NCBI GenBank assembly: GCA_964036155.1
Contig: OZ038423.1
Span: 74,353,249-74,417,248 of the forward strand
DNA length: 64,000 nucleotides
DNA from: Diploscapter coronatus
Taxonomy: Eukaryota > Nematoda > Chromadorea > Rhabditida > Rhabditidae
Direction of reading: 5' to 3'
Shown piece by piece: positions 24,247 to 38,147 of the stretch. The translations under genes and the position numbers were made by a program. The notes below the pieces were generated by a model. That model was not told the origin of the DNA, made no database searches, and was given only the letters and a program-made list of their open reading frames with translations. The stretch's first letter is position 1. Every line of letters starts with the position of its first letter.

Positions 24247-26930
24247 TATTCACGAATGGTGAATTTGACTTCAGATTATTGAAAACATTTGAGTTCTGCC
24301 CAATTTACACCAGTTTTCACTCACTTTTTAGGTGATCAGAATATCTGTTAATGTGAACAATCTCAATCATTTGCGAATAAGGAGGTCCTTCCAAACTAAG
24401 CTCTAAATTACCATCGATTTGAAGGCAGAAATATATATTGAAAAGCAACTAATAGTTCTGACGATTACCGTTCCTCAATGCTTTTCTTGAAACAACGAAA
24501 ATTCGAATGAGCTTGAAAGTTTTCGCACTTGGAATGCTTTTGTCATTCGATACATTTCACAGATTCCTCCCTGCAAACCCCTCCTTTTCTCTCTTCTGGA
24601 ACTTCCTCAACCTTCCGTCACCTCCCTATGCAATATCCCATTGCGCTTATCTTATCAACCCATCACTTTGTGTGCAAATCTCGCAATATTTTGCCAAATC
24701 CAGGATAATCCCTTACAGTACTCCTTTTGACCTGAAGTATAGGCCAAGTTTAAATGCGTATGACGAAAGAAGGATAAATGATAGAATACAGACAAAAATA
24801 TTTTGATTACAAATTCAAAAAGATCTATTTTATTCTATTTCTTGAAGGAAACTGTATTCCCTCACATCCCATCTATCATGAGTTAATTGACTTCGAAAAT
24901 ATTGTTTTGTCCGACACTAAAAACGTGTTATTTATGATGCGCACGGCACGTTTTTATCAGAATCATTTTGCATGGAAAAACTTGCGTCCTTCAAGCGTTT
25001 TCTTCCTCCTTTTCTCCTGCTATGCAGGTTGTATGACAACAGGGCTGACATTTTTGTGAAACTAAAAAAAATCAGACATATTGAATTACTCCTTAGATAC
25101 TGTAGTGGTTTTAGTTATATCTTAGATAAATGTTTGCAAAATAACAAAATTCAAAAGCAGATCAAAAACCATAATTTCTGGCAGGAATTACGGTAAACGT
25201 ATGCATCTTGCTTCTGGACTTTGACAGAATTGGCAGATCGCGAACTTATTTTTTCAAGCGCTGTTTTCTACAGACATCTAATTAAAATCTCATAATACAT
25301 GAGATGGCAATTGCCGCCTCAGGAGGTATTTTCCACCGAATAAATTATAAGCTTGACTAATTTTCCTCAGTTAAAATCACATAATTCATATTTTGATGCC
25401 AATCTGCTGAATATATAATGACGCATTTTCCCAGGATACCGTATTTCAGTAGATTTGTTTTGAATATTCTCCATTTCTGTGGACAAATATGGTTTCCATA
25501 TATCTCGCTATTTATCTCGAAATCTATCCAAATAATTATCTTTTATACCTGCTTTGCGTGGTGGTGGCGCTGCATAAAAGTGTCGTTATTCCACTAATTT
25601 GATAAGGAATCTATTTTGGCCGAGTAGTTGAGAGGTTGGGTCGTAAACTGAAGGAAAGAAGGAATTCCATTTATTCGGCTTTCACCTATCTATGAAATTA
25701 GATAAATTAGATCAGGCAAATTCAGATTTATCTAATTCCGGCCTAATTTACTATATCACGAAAATACGTATCACTTGTAGTGATCCTTTCAAATGACTTT
25801 TCGCTTTGTCTTTAACCCTGCCAACAAAACTGGCATCGCTTTTTGATTAGATCGAGAATAGCTCTGACAAATGAAAATACGACAATCGATGACTTTACAA
25901 AAGCTATCCTCTCTTGAAAATATGTATTTTGCACTAGATTTTCTTACATACTTTCGCACATTTTGCTGAAATTTGAGAATTTTCGCAAACGCATTTCGCA
26001 CTTATTTCTGCAAGTGGTTGACGCCTTCGGAACGCGAAAAAACCGCATGTATTGTTTTCACGACAGTTGGCAACACAAAACCTTTTCTTTAGCCCAGCAT
26101 CCCGAGTTTACTGTAAAATGCTCAAATTTCGAGTAAAGTTCTTCTAGTTTCGAACATTTTTCGGTAAAAAATACGTTTTGCAAGGATATGTGAAGTTTGA
26201 CTTGCGCAGTGATAAAGTGCTCGAATTTCGGCGGTAAATTCAGGAGGCGCTAAATTCTCGTGCCAGAAAAAGGTGTCGTTAGAGGCATTCGCTAAGATTT
26301 TTCTTTCCGTCACGGTTTTTGAGTTATGCAGAGAAATGGCTGATCGGATTTCGTAAGTCTGTGAAATCCGATATGTTTGTTGAGAGTTATCACTTTGCTC
26401 AAAGCGTAAAGCTTATCTTTAGCGCGATGGCTATTGATGTTGAAACAATATCCGCAAATTCATTTGAGATTTTAGAACCATCCTCAAACTTCACAGAAAA
26501 CTAAATTATGGGGAGAAAAATAAAATTTTAGTCTCTATGCTTCTTCATACTTGAAAGAAAATTCTTTCCGAGAGGAAATTATTCCAAATTCAGGCCTTCT
26601 TTCTTCATTTTTGCAAATATTTTGGATTTGTACCATCCAAATAAAACGCCTGGAAAATAACCCATTTGGCACACAGCGCCACTCCATACATAACCTCTTT
26701 ATGAGCCATTGAATAAAGTGGGAGGAGGGATTACGGTAGCTCTCATCGCAAAAGACACTAGATTTGCAAAAACTATTATGTGAGATTATCTCAAATACAG
26801 CTGACTATTTCCATACTCACTTATTACAGTAACTCGTACAGATCTCGCGATATTGACATACTCGATTTAAGTGAACCGTTTAATTTAGGATGGCTATTCT
26901 GACTAATTATCCTTAATTTCAGCATATCCT
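24247..26930. other. Gene-free region upstream of the forkhead gene
   Basis: No exon structure is recognisable. Short frames at 24507-25196 and 25789-26504 show no domain. Words of the type TTACGGTA/TACCGTAA appear repeatedly in this and neighbouring intergenic DNA. The last few hundred bases presumably carry the forkhead promoter; a TTTCAG acceptor at 26917-26922 lies 8 bp before the ATG and may be a trans-splice site. Confidence 0.5.
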
Positions 26931-28770
26931 ATGACAAGTACAATGCGATTTTCGATGGACGCTATTCTATCAGCGCCTAAAACGTCTTCGTCGAATTCGG
27001 ACGCCAATTCAGACGATGTCAGTTCGTCGTCACCCGCTCCAGAATCTCATTACAACGGACGAAAAGTCGACTCCATATTAGGGAAGAGGACTCGGTAATT
27101 TCGAATAAGCAATAAAGATGCCGACTTTCCTATATTTCAGAAGGGAATCAGTCGATGCTAACAACGATTCTGACTCTGCGACGCCTCCTGCGATCAAGAA
27201 GTTGAAGGAGAAGGATAACAGCGATGGTAAAATGATTTTGTGAGAAAAAAGTGTGAGACGAATTTTCAGATCCTCATCTCTGCAAGCCATCGACATCGCG
27301 AGAGTCAGTCACCCCTTCTGAGAGCTTGACCACATCGGATGACGACAAGCAGCAAGATGAGAAGAATTCGGAAGGAGCGGAGGACAGCGATGAAGACTTC
27401 TTCGTGGGAAGCAAGATCCCTAGCAATGTTGCTGAGGAGCTGAGGAAGTTACGGGAAGAATGCATGAAGGGGGACGGGTATACCCGAGCTTCAAGAGCAA
27501 AACGATAAATTCCATTTGTTTGAGGGGTGAAAGAGCCTCAAGTGAAGCGAGTAGCAATGGCGCTGGAGAAGACTCCGAAAAGACTTCCAGTGGAGATGGA
27601 AAGAAGAACGGGTAAGAATCAGCTAATTTTCTCGAGAGTCATATTTCGTCAATCCTTCTTATTGATACATTGGAATTTTAGTGGAATGTTACTGTCTCAA
27701 TTTACAGAGTATAGAAATCTAGCTTGATCTAAACTTGAGCGATCACTGAAACATATCCATATTCCAGAAAGGGTGGAATGACCGAACTCCGAGCTAAAGG
27801 CGGTCCTGCCAAACCGGCCTATTCTTACATCGCTCTCATAGCCATGGCGATTTTGAATTCACCTGAGAAAAAGCTGACACTGTCTCAAATCTGCGAATTC
27901 ATCATGAAGCGATTCGACTACTACAGGTATGAATTTTCTAGAGGTCAATCTACGAATTCCGTTCGTTTTAGAGAAAAATTCCCACATTGGCAAAATTCGA
28001 TCCGGCACAATTTGAGTCTGAATGACTGCTTCGTGAAAGTACCTAGGGAACCAGGTTTATAAGTCGCTCAAGAATAATTTCAAACAGTGAATATTTAGGA
28101 AATCCTGGCAAAGGAAATTACTGGGCCTTGGATCCGAATGCCGAAGACATGTTCGACAATGGCAGTTTTCTCCGGAGACGGAAGCGGTATGGAATTCTCA
28201 AAATGACAACTTTGCGATAATAGATAACTTTCAGCTTCAAGCGTCAGCCTGAAAACGGCGATCTAGGTGGACTAGGTCCATTTGGAGCTCTGCTTCCTGC
28301 ACTTCCTCCCATGATGATGTCTCGGATGGCTGCCATTCCTCACCAACTTCTCGCAGGCCCAGGAAGAATCCGACCTCCACCTGTCTCCGGCGCAGTTTCA
28401 CAAGCCAGTCCGGTCGGACCAAACCCAGCACTTCTCGCTGCTGCCGCTGCTGCAGCTGCTGCAGGACAAATCCCTCCAATTCCGCCAATAGCGCCGAATT
28501 CGCTGAATGCAATTTTTCCGATTGGGGTAAGTTGGTTGAAACTTGAAAGAATGTTGAGCTCTTCATTTATCCAAATCCTTGAAAATCAGATCATCAATTC
28601 AGATGTCCCAATACCTATTCCCCTTTCCACCAACAATCGAGCAGCAAAAGTTGTTGGCGACAATGGCTTCCCAACTACCGCCACCTCCCGTGGTTTCATC
28701 GCCAAACAACCACTCAAACGGTTCCGCTATTGACGCGAATTCGCCGCCAAATAAGAATGGTGATAAGTAA
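26931..28770 (+). CDS. unc-130: FoxD-type forkhead transcription factor
   Basis: Nine exons join in phase to 441 residues: 26931-27094, 27141-27226, 27270-27477, 27534-27611, 27768-27926, 27972-28054, 28099-28186, 28235-28526, 28603-28770. Residues 1-190 are Ser- and acid-rich ([16 protein letters not shown]), probably disordered. The forkhead domain runs from about 194 to 287: [20 protein letters not shown], then [20 protein letters not shown], and [20 protein letters not shown]. The sequence [14 protein letters not shown] directly after the domain is the hallmark of the FoxD class, whose C. elegans member is UNC-130, a nuclear repressor in neuronal and migration decisions. The C-terminus is Pro-, Met- and Ala-rich with an eight- to nine-alanine run, consistent with a regulatory tail. 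Orthology to unc-130 rests on class signature, not on a tree. Confidence 0.9.
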
Positions 28771-31700
28771 TAAATTCAAGATGTCTGGTAGTTGTACTGA
28801 GTTGAACATGAAAAATAATTTCCCTATACGCATGAGAATTTTATTCCATCACTCTAGAACTTCAACTCAATCACGTTGAATTGATTTTTTCAACTATGTA
28901 TCCACATTACTCGTATAATCTCTAATAATGAGCTCTAGTTCGACATATTCCAAACTTCATGCTACGTCTAGGTTATTTCAGCCTCTTCCTCTTCCAAGTA
29001 TAATTCCATTCGTTATGCCAAGTAACAATCTTCTCTCTAAATCTAGTCATTTCCCGCTAATGCATCGTCGACTCATGTCGTGTTTCTCTTTCTCAATGTC
29101 AAATTATCAGACGGGTTCTGAAATTGCAGCATGCATATTATGACTTCTTGTATAAAATTATCCACATCTGAGATTGAATTCATTTCATAACATTTTCTTT
29201 CTAAATGGATCTGTGCAATGATAAATATCGCGAACAGTCATTACTATCTTGTGGATTTGTTAGAGTCAAGGTTTTCGAAGCAATTTCTCCCTGAAAGAGC
29301 TGTATATCTTCAAAAATCTTGCAAATGTTCTAGAATTGTCAATAACGACGAGTAGTTTGCGTTTTATATCTCTTTAGTAATTATTTTCATCGGATTTATT
29401 CAGATTTTGCGTGCTTTGAATAACTCGTTAGAAAATAATAAATAATCTTCCTTATGGTTTACTTTGAACTTCTTCCATTAGTTATTAGATGAAAAAGAAC
29501 CACGTTTTATGTTTTATAGATGCATTCATAGCAAAAATATGGAGCGGAACTGATCATAGAAGCAGATTTTCGGTTCATAAATGTGTTTTCGATTCATTAT
29601 TTCCCTAATTTATGTTTTTCGTGAAATGTTTCCACTACGATTCCTTCATTTGTGAATTTGATTCAAACATTCATTTGGCAAGCTTGAAGATCCGAATTTC
29701 ACAATTAGCCCAGCCTGTTTTGGAAAGCTATTCTTCATTGTAGGACAAATTTCGAAGGTATGATTTTCCAAGCTTGGCGGCGAGATCAAAGACGTCTGAA
29801 CTTGGATATCTAAACGAAAATCGCGCCCGTTTTTATAAACATTTTTTTAATTAGAAAAACTTGCCGAATTTTGGGGAGTCATAAAAAAGTTATGAAATTT
29901 GCAAAATGTCTTCTTAGATTCTTAAAATCGATACTCTTGATAAAGGTCAATCGTAGCTCTTGTTGATAGCGCCATATTTGATTATTGTGAGAAAGGAGGA
30001 GCTAATCCGGGTCGCTGCATGGTTTTAGGACTGCCGTTTGCAATCTTGCCGCACGAAAAGTCTTGGCGACGGTACATCAAAGCCTAACCCGCCAATAAAA
30101 AGGCGAGTTTTTGAGAGTGGCAAACGTAAAGATTTATTTTATCAGTCAGAATTGGTTCACCGACAAAACGCCACTGATTTGTTTTGATAACGATGCAAAA
30201 TAGGAAAGGAGCTTAATTTATTATTTTTTTATGAAAAAAATTGATTTTGAAATAGAAATTGAAGATGAAAGAGCGTTATGAACAAGGCGACTCTTTTTGG
30301 GATTTTTAAATTTCAATTATAAAATATTCTGAAGCTAACTTATAACGAGTTACCAAAATATGGCAACCATTTCAAAATGATATTTATACTTTGATGGTAA
30401 ACAAGGAAGCGATTATCTGCCCGAATATCTCTTTTCCCATTTGTTAATCCTCCCCTCTTCAAACTATTTTGTGATGAACGGAAGCGATGTGAATAATGAA
30501 GAATATGGGATTTAGGATATCCTCCGACAGATAAAGGGGATCAAGGGGTGGGGAATGAGACGGTATTGCGCAGTGTATTCATGGCATAATTCCAGTCTTG
30601 GAACACATTTACTCTGGAGAGAGAACGTGGCTTACGGTAAATTTTCAATAAACGAATATCTTAAAGGAAAACGTTTTGGGGATTTTATGATTATTTAGAA
30701 ATGACAGTACGGACGACATGCTTTTCCAGAATATGTAGATGTCACGATTTATATAAATTGCCGATGTATTTTCTATAGAAGCATGATGTAATTTGATAGA
30801 AATCATGCCGTCACATAGCTATTTTCGAATTTTGTAAACTTTATCTGCTATTCTTATGATTGCAGATTGTCAGACAGTAGTATTTATATGTTGACGTCGA
30901 TGCAGATCAAGCTTTGTAATTCTCATTCTGAGGAAATATCTGAAAAAACCGACTTGAATGACGGTAAAATGTTAGACTTAGCGAAGTATGCTGGTTTTTC
31001 GCTAAAAATCACCAATTTACAAAAAGCTAACACCTCTCAAAAGTGACAACAGATTTTATGGGCTGTGAAAAGTCGTTTGGTAGTAATGCAGCTTAGGTAA
31101 CGCACTGCTTACTCCTCTATGGATTACGCAATTTGTATTCGTCCCATACAGTTTTTTGCCTACTTTTTATCTCTTCTTCTCTTCACCTTCCTCATGAGCG
31201 CTCTCTAATTATCGCTCTTTTCTGTGTTCGAGTTGATCAACACTTGAGAAAGGGGTATGTATTCAAATCCGAGAAAAGATTACAGGATATATCAGATACT
31301 CTTTGAATGAAGTATAAGAGATATTCGAAATCTTCTTATATAATAGAAAAATCCAACGTCTAATTATTTTTGACCCTGGAGGAATTGAAAATTAGATAAA
31401 ATTTACAAACTATTCGGATTTTTTCTATAATGACCAAACTACAGTATCCGACTAAAAGTTCAAAACTTGAAAAAGTAAAGGAAATCACGAAAATGCGCGA
31501 TAAAATCTAAACATTTCGAATTGAGATGTGTTTACGCTTCATTAAATCCCCTCTTCGAGAATTAAATCTAAATGAATCAGATTCAAAGAAAATTTTTAAA
31601 TAATGCGATATGATCAGAAATTACTAGTAAAATACTGTATTTTCAACAACCACCTGCTAAACTCCTGATCGGAAATCATGCGCATTATTTGCGTTGCAAT

Positions 31701-34700
31701 AACACTGCCGTTTAGTGTGAATGTGAAAACGTCTGTTAAGGGATTTTTCAGGCGACGGTGAAATAATCCGATCAGATGTTAAAATGTTTGGGCAATTATC
31801 CATGCATGAGCGCTTTCACGATCATTTTTACTGTAGGTATTATCTGCTATTTGGGTATTCTTGGAACATTGTCAACTTTAGACAAACTAATCTATTAGAA
31901 ATAGAATGTTTCCTGATTTCCGAACCATTTTCCGAACATATCGCGATTTCAAATTACATTCTATCTTGCAGGTCTTTCTAATTGGAAAAAATAAAAGGAG
32001 AAAAATCTCGACATTTCTTCGCTTCGAATCGAGGTCGATATCACATTTCTGATCTGACACTTGTTGTGCACGGTCTGGCTAAATGTTTCGCCAATTCCCC
32101 CAGTCGTTTATAATCAAATTAGCGTCAGAATTCGGGCGCGGAAGGGGACGCCGCGCCTAAAACACTTGCGCTTCACTAAATATTTGGCTAATTAGATCAA
32201 CTCTGACAGTCTTACGACAAGAATATCTCTCGACACACGCTATAGAATAGGAGATAAAAACACGACTGGCATGGCTGTCGAGATTACTTTCAAATAAAGG
32301 TTGCGATCGGAAGGTGGAAATGAAAATAATCGCTTCGGGGGACGGAGTCGAACAAGAATAAAAACGTGATGATAACGCAGACACAATGAGGATTTGCAAC
32401 AGTTCGTGGAGAATGGATTGGATACGTTTCATGGAAATGGTTGGTAAATTATGGAGTTGTGAAAGACAATAACACAATGACATACTTTCATCTATTTCAC
32501 AAACAATAACCATTTTCTTGTTCGGATAAATATAACGCTGACGATTTGACAAACTAAATATTCTCGTGTTTTTGAGGAGAAAAATATAAGGATTTAGAAG
32601 CATCAAAGATAATCTGAGAGAGAGTTGAAACTTCATCAAACATTACTGTAAAACGATGCTTATTATTTTCTCCAATTGTGACGTCTACAATACAATCCTC
32701 CATATTTGCGACAAATTAAGAAAATGTTTGTCTCATTAACTGCCGAAGTTACAGTATCTCATCACAACATTGCATATTTCTTCTCTCCGGCTCTCTCAAA
32801 TTCATTTGCTATTTTCTTATCACTGGCTTTCTCAAACTCTCCTATTTATCTCACTATTTCTTCGATCTCGTTTCCGTTTTCGGTCGATCTGTAGAGTCAG
32901 CGAGGAAAAACGCGCTGCGGTTCGATCAACTTGGTGACAGCCACTTGTCACAAATGATAGGCGATAATTCGAGATGATAGTCCGCTTTCTCTTCATTTCT
33001 TCAATTAAGCGCTATTTCTCGAATTTTTGCATCCTTCCTCTCTCGATTTCTAATACTATTCCTCAATTTTGATTATCATTTCCCTCTTCAAATCACACGC
33101 TTCCTCACTTTATCAATCTATCATTTCATTAGCTAATTTGACATAACAAACGACCGAATCCGCGCGCGTGTCAACTCAAATCAAACAAACTAGGCAAAAA
33201 ATCGGGAAGACTAATCGCAATTTTAGAGCAATTTTCTACAAATAATGATAAAAATCATAAAGTGAAGGTTACTGAAGAAAAAAGGAGAATTTTATTAAAT
33301 ATAACAAGAATATGAAAACGATCTACGACACGGTGCAGCTCTGCTCAATAAATCTCATTCTGAAAGAGGAAGTGGAAAAAGATTTGTGACTGCTTTCTGA
33401 GCTCTATGAACTGAATCGGCAAAATATCCAGCCAAATAAAATTAGCCCGAAACATATTCGAATCGATGATTTGAAATTTAAAACAATTCACAATTGATTG
33501 CATGCAACAAAATCGTTTCGAAGGCTAGATTTCTTTCGCCCTCTTTATTCCTCTCTTCCCTCATAACCTTTTTAATCTATGCTGACAGGCAAATTAGGAA
33601 GTTTGGCTCCTGTCAATCTACTTTCTCTTCAAAATCCCAACTATTTTCGTTTTATCTGCTTCTTTAAATCTCTTTCGCGTTATCTGATGACTGCTCTCAT
33701 TAGCATCATGACAACCTGAAAAGGGTAGTGAGAAAGAAAGGAAGGATAGGTTAGAGAAACGATTATCCAATCGGATATAATGATAATCTGATTAATAGGT
33801 GATAGGAAATAAATGGAGACGGATGAGTGGTATTATATTTGGTTTCAGTAAATCTAAATATGAAATAGAGAAAATACCCAGAGGGATCGCCACTCTTACT
33901 AAAATCAACTCGATAATGAACATTTGGAACAAAGGATTTTAGACCATTTTGGTAATCATTCAAAAATACTAACTCGAAACTATTTTGGTTAGCTTTTCCC
34001 ATAACCCTGTCTGTCGGGTCAGTGTTATCAAAGAGAGGAGACTGGCGTTGTTAACATGCTCAAAGCAAACAGTGGACTACTGTAGTCGATCGATCAAGTA
34101 TTCGAAAGGTTAGTAATTAGTAAATTATTTGAAATTTGTGAAAATTTAAAGATTTTTTCTCTCGACTTACCAGAACTCTTTCATTCCATCATCAAATACC
34201 ACCGATTTGTCACTCATTTGTATTGGTGACAGCTCGACTGCTTGGCTCTATGTCCTACAGCTTTATGGCTTGTAAATTGGCTACCTATCGGCTCTGCATC
34301 CTTTTGGCTTGCGCGGCTCACTTTGATCAGCTTTTTCTTTGCCTCTGCTCCTCTTACTTTCTAGTTATCTCTATTTTCGATCCTAAGCGACAACCTACAA
34401 TATGACAATTGACCTCTAACACCTTCGCTTAATTTCTGGGGAGGTCGGCAAAATTTCTGGGGATTGAGGTTAAAATTTCGAAAGCGTCGCTATTTTGTCA
34501 AAATCTTCTGAACAAAGATTGAGTTCTATATTTTGAACGGAAACAAACATTTCGAATGATTTTAACAACAATTTCACTACCAAAATAAGCACGATTTTTT
34601 GTTATTAATAAAAGTTAACTTGAATCTCAAATTCTTCAGAGCTTCGGCGGTTCCTTTTCTTTCGAAGCTACAGCCGACAGAGCATGCACAATGCTACTAA

Positions 34701-35569
34701 ACGCACTAATCCGATTACATTGTTAGATTACAGTACCCCTCGAATTCGAAGCTTATCAAATTCATCACCGGTTTTCTTTCATAAATAATTTCCCTTTGAA
34801 GTGCCGGGATTTTCATTGGCAATATAAATTTTACGGCGAAAAAGCTACATCGATCGAAATAAAGTACAAGGTGCTTATCGGTGATTGTAAATGTTTGTTC
34901 GGGAGCTGAAATATCCATAAATTATTGCCTCTGAATGTTATCAGAATGTCTTTATTTCACTCTCCCAATATCACAATGTCTCTCCCTTGTGATGTAATAA
35001 TTACCGAACAAGGTGAGATCTTCAGGAATAGTGATAATCATTAGATCTCGTGAAAACCCAAACTCTGGTCCAATGATAAAGGATAGGTTTAGAAAACAGG
35101 CTGGCGCTACGTCACAACCGATACGACTCTTGTATTCAGCTCTGAACAAACTGTCTTCTAAATTTTACGACCGCTAAAGTCAACTGATAAATGATAAATC
35201 GAGAAATAAAAATAATGCAATGGATATAAATCAATATTTTATGGACAAAATGTAATGATAATGATATTGCAGCATTGCTAAACAAAAATAAATTGGGGAC
35301 AAATAGTTTTCAGAGAAAAAATGATTATTGAAAATAGATAGCTCGAGATAGAATAAATGACACACAATTTCGATAAAATTCGAACGTGCATCTGCTAAAT
35401 TTCAAGCAGTTCAACATTATCGATTAAATCAGAAAATATCAAAAATTCATTTTCATAAAAGAGATTCTAGGTTTCTCAAGTCAATTTATCGTTTTATTTA
35501 TTATGTCTCACGTAATAATCGGTTTTTGGAAATTTATCTGAAACTCGGGGCAATTATTTCAATGCAAAA
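28771..35569. other. Gene-free region between the forkhead and bestrophin genes
   Basis: No supported exon. The longest frame, 32157-32639 on the minus strand (160 codons), has no recognisable domain or signal and sits in A/T-rich DNA. Pyrimidine-rich blocks lie at about 32760-32900, 32985-33130 and 33530-33720. A reverse-complement poly(A) signal (TTTATT, 35493-35498) near the right end fits the 3' end of the minus-strand bestrophin. Confidence 0.5.
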
Positions 35570-37867
35570 TTAAATGAGCGCATCAGATCTGTCCTTATCT
35601 TTGTGTACGAAGTTCGAACTACTCGACTTCTGTGACAACCCTTTGGAGGAGCTTCTATCGAATCTGCCCTGTTCTTCCTCGATCACATCGAGTTGCTCAT
35701 CGAGAAACCAATCAATGTTCGAGGCTCGTTCCGACAACCTCGCTGGCTTTTGTGGTGTTTTGTGCTCTTCCACGTCTCGTAAGCATGCCATGTTCGCTGG
35801 TGTCGATGGAGCTTTCCTTGCTGGAACTGGAGCTGGGGGCAGCGGCGGCGGAATAACTTGGGGTTTGTTTCTGAAAGTTTGAATATTTTTCCAGGACTAT
35901 TTTCGCCAGTTACTGGTTTATTTCCCCTTCTTCAAGCTTCGGTAAATGAATATTGTTAACATTTGCTTGCTGTTCTCTTTTGTTTAGATCCAAAGCAGCG
36001 ACGCCTGAAACTACTTGAACTGTTTAGAGTTCAAACTGAAAATCAATGACTTACAAACACTACTCCGCCTTCCAGCTCGCAGCTTTTTGAGCATGTCACC
36101 AAGACGTTTACTGTTTCTGACGATACCTCTGGCGAAGTTCATCGAATATCCGTCGTGAGAGTAAAGACTAAAAATTACAAATGGAAGTTTTGAGAGAATG
36201 CAATGAGCATCTTGCCTGTCCTTCTTGCTATTAGGTTGCATCGGCGCAGTCGTAGCATTATCCGTCTCTTCTGACATTTCCGTTTGAGCGCTCGATTCAG
36301 AAAACTTTCGCTTGTCCCTGTGCAATCTCACCATCAATGGCAGACCTTTGCTATTTCTGAAAATATTGAGAACATTAAAGCATTGTTTCAAACTTGCATA
36401 CATGTTCTCACAGCTGGCAACCAATGAAGGTCGTATTTGCGCTTCTCTCAGGACCGCTTCTTCAGTATAGAGTGGCTCTGGGTCAGACTCTTCCCAATAG
36501 GGATCCTTGTCCTGCTTTGGACCCCGATCGTAACACTCACCAACGATTTGCATTCCAACCTGAGGAATATCTTTGAGATGATCAGCTATTCATTGATCTG
36601 AACCTGTAAATTTCTATCCAATATCCAATTCATCTCAAAGTCGTCCTCATCCAAGCCACAAGGGTTACTCATCACTTCTGCTACCTTCAGCCATCCCAAA
36701 ATGAATATGATTTCCAGGGTCGAGAGGATCGGGAAGATGAGATCGAATTTCTTCTTTGCCGGTAGTGAGTCGGGTTCTGTCAGCAAAAATTGTCTTCCAA
36801 ACAGACAGATGATAAAGTAGAACCAAACTGCCATGTGTACGACCTGGATAAATATCACCTTGTCTCAGTTTTGCAAATCTTCCTGACCTGCGTATAGATG
36901 AGTGGTATCGAGAACATGTCCATGACTACGAGTTTGTTAATTTTAGCTCGGAAATCCTCGAATGCATCGACGAGTCGCGTATATTGGATGTCATGAGTGA
37001 TGTATAGCTTTTCTCTAGCTTCTGTGACGATGTTCAAGGCCCAATGAACTGCTTGCCAGTATTTAGCGACTCGACAAGGCGTAGCTTCCCATTCTTTCAG
37101 ATCCTCTTCCGTCATCAGACCTGGAATCAAGAGACTGGTAAACAATTCATACTGTGCCTTCATACCTGATGCCACAAGATGCTTCAAAGTCGGAAATCGA
37201 CGTCGGACTGAAATAGCAACATCTCGATAGACGATCGCCTGAAATGATCAATCTCGAGTTGAGTTTTTTTCAGAATTACCTGAGCTAGTAGCAGATATCG
37301 CACACAATTTCTGCGCATCATGATGCATTCTTCAGATTTGCCTCGTATATAGTGTGTGACGAATATGGCTGATCTATAATTCAAAATATGCTGCTATCAG
37401 ATTAGGTAAGCGCTTTTGATAGGGGAAATTGTTCTTATTAATCTTCTGAACTGACTGATCGACAAATCCAACGTTATCCAGATATTTGCCCCATCGGCTG
37501 TAGATTACTGAAACGTAGAAAGCAAGCATGAAAGTAACTGGAATGATCGTCGAATAGCTGTCAAAGAATATGACAAGGTCTTCGAAGACTCTAAAGAAGC
37601 ATCCTTCATTGTCAATTTTGCCAGTTCCTCAACTTTTTCTGATGAGAATTTAATAGCAAGCGATATACTGCACTGATGATGAAGTATAAGATCCACCAAC
37701 ATATCAATTCTAGATAGACCATTTTCCAAACGGAGCCCTGAATTTGTAATATTTTACTCAATATTGATTGATATTAAAAGATTTCTTCTCACCTTCCATC
37801 GAAATATTAGTTTGATATGTGAAAATAGTGAAGACGTAGCGATATCCGCAGAATAAGTGACGGTCAT
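35570..37867 (-). CDS. Bestrophin-family anion channel, copy A
   Basis: Joins in phase to 585 residues. The N-terminus MTVTYSADIATSSLFSHIKL followed by RWKGSVWK is the bestrophin start. The pore-neck helix is IIPVTFMLAFYVSVIYSRWG. Later motifs include MMRRNCVRYLLLAQAIVYRD, FPTLKHLVASGLMTEED and the calcium-clasp region NPCGLDEDDFEMNWILDRN. Bestrophins are pentameric plasma-membrane chloride channels gated by calcium. The long C-terminal tail has a Pro-rich segment (VIPPPLPPAPVPARK) and charged sequence. Exons: 37867-37793, 37737-37634, 37590-37456, 37373-37280, 37238-37166, 37120-36888, 36843-36604, 36559-36402, 36356-36216, 36167-36055, 36004-35914, 35870-35570. The 36168-36215 intron begins with GC and is stop-free in frame, so it may be retained (601 residues). 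Lies just downstream of copy B on the same strand. Confidence 0.92.
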
Positions 37868-37917
37868 TTTTAGCTATTCTGCCTGTTTTAAATCAATCGA
37901 TAGGTAAGTTCATGGGT

Positions 37918-37919
37918 CT
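37918..37919 (-). promoter_or_regulatory. Possible trans-splice acceptor for bestrophin A
   Basis: On the minus strand CACTTTCAG precedes the copy A start codon by about 50 bp. It lies about 160 bp after the AATAAA of copy B (38083-38078), a spacing compatible with an operon and SL2-type trans-splicing. An alternative AG lies closer to the ATG. Confidence 0.35.
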
Positions 37920-38077
37920 GAAAGTGAAACGATAAACACCGAATATGCAAATGGAATTGGAGCAACAGTGAAGACCACCATCTATGCATGAATGATATAT
38001 CACTTTTCAATTCCCAGGTTGTTCTATGGTGTGGGACCAGTCGTATATGAACTAGAAATCTTATAGAAAAATAGCTA

Positions 38078-38083
38078 TTTATT
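38078..38083 (-). terminator. Poly(A) signal of bestrophin B
   Basis: AATAAA on the minus strand, 65 bp beyond the stop codon at 38150-38148. Confidence 0.6.
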
Positions 38084-38147
38084 ATTTAAATACATATTAT
38101 GGGCGACGATGGCTATGGTTTCATAATAAATACGATAATCTCAGATG

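Noticed and set aside
32157..32639. 160-codon open frame on the minus strand
   Set aside because: No recognisable motif, A/T-driven composition, isolated from other exons. Possible but not supportable.
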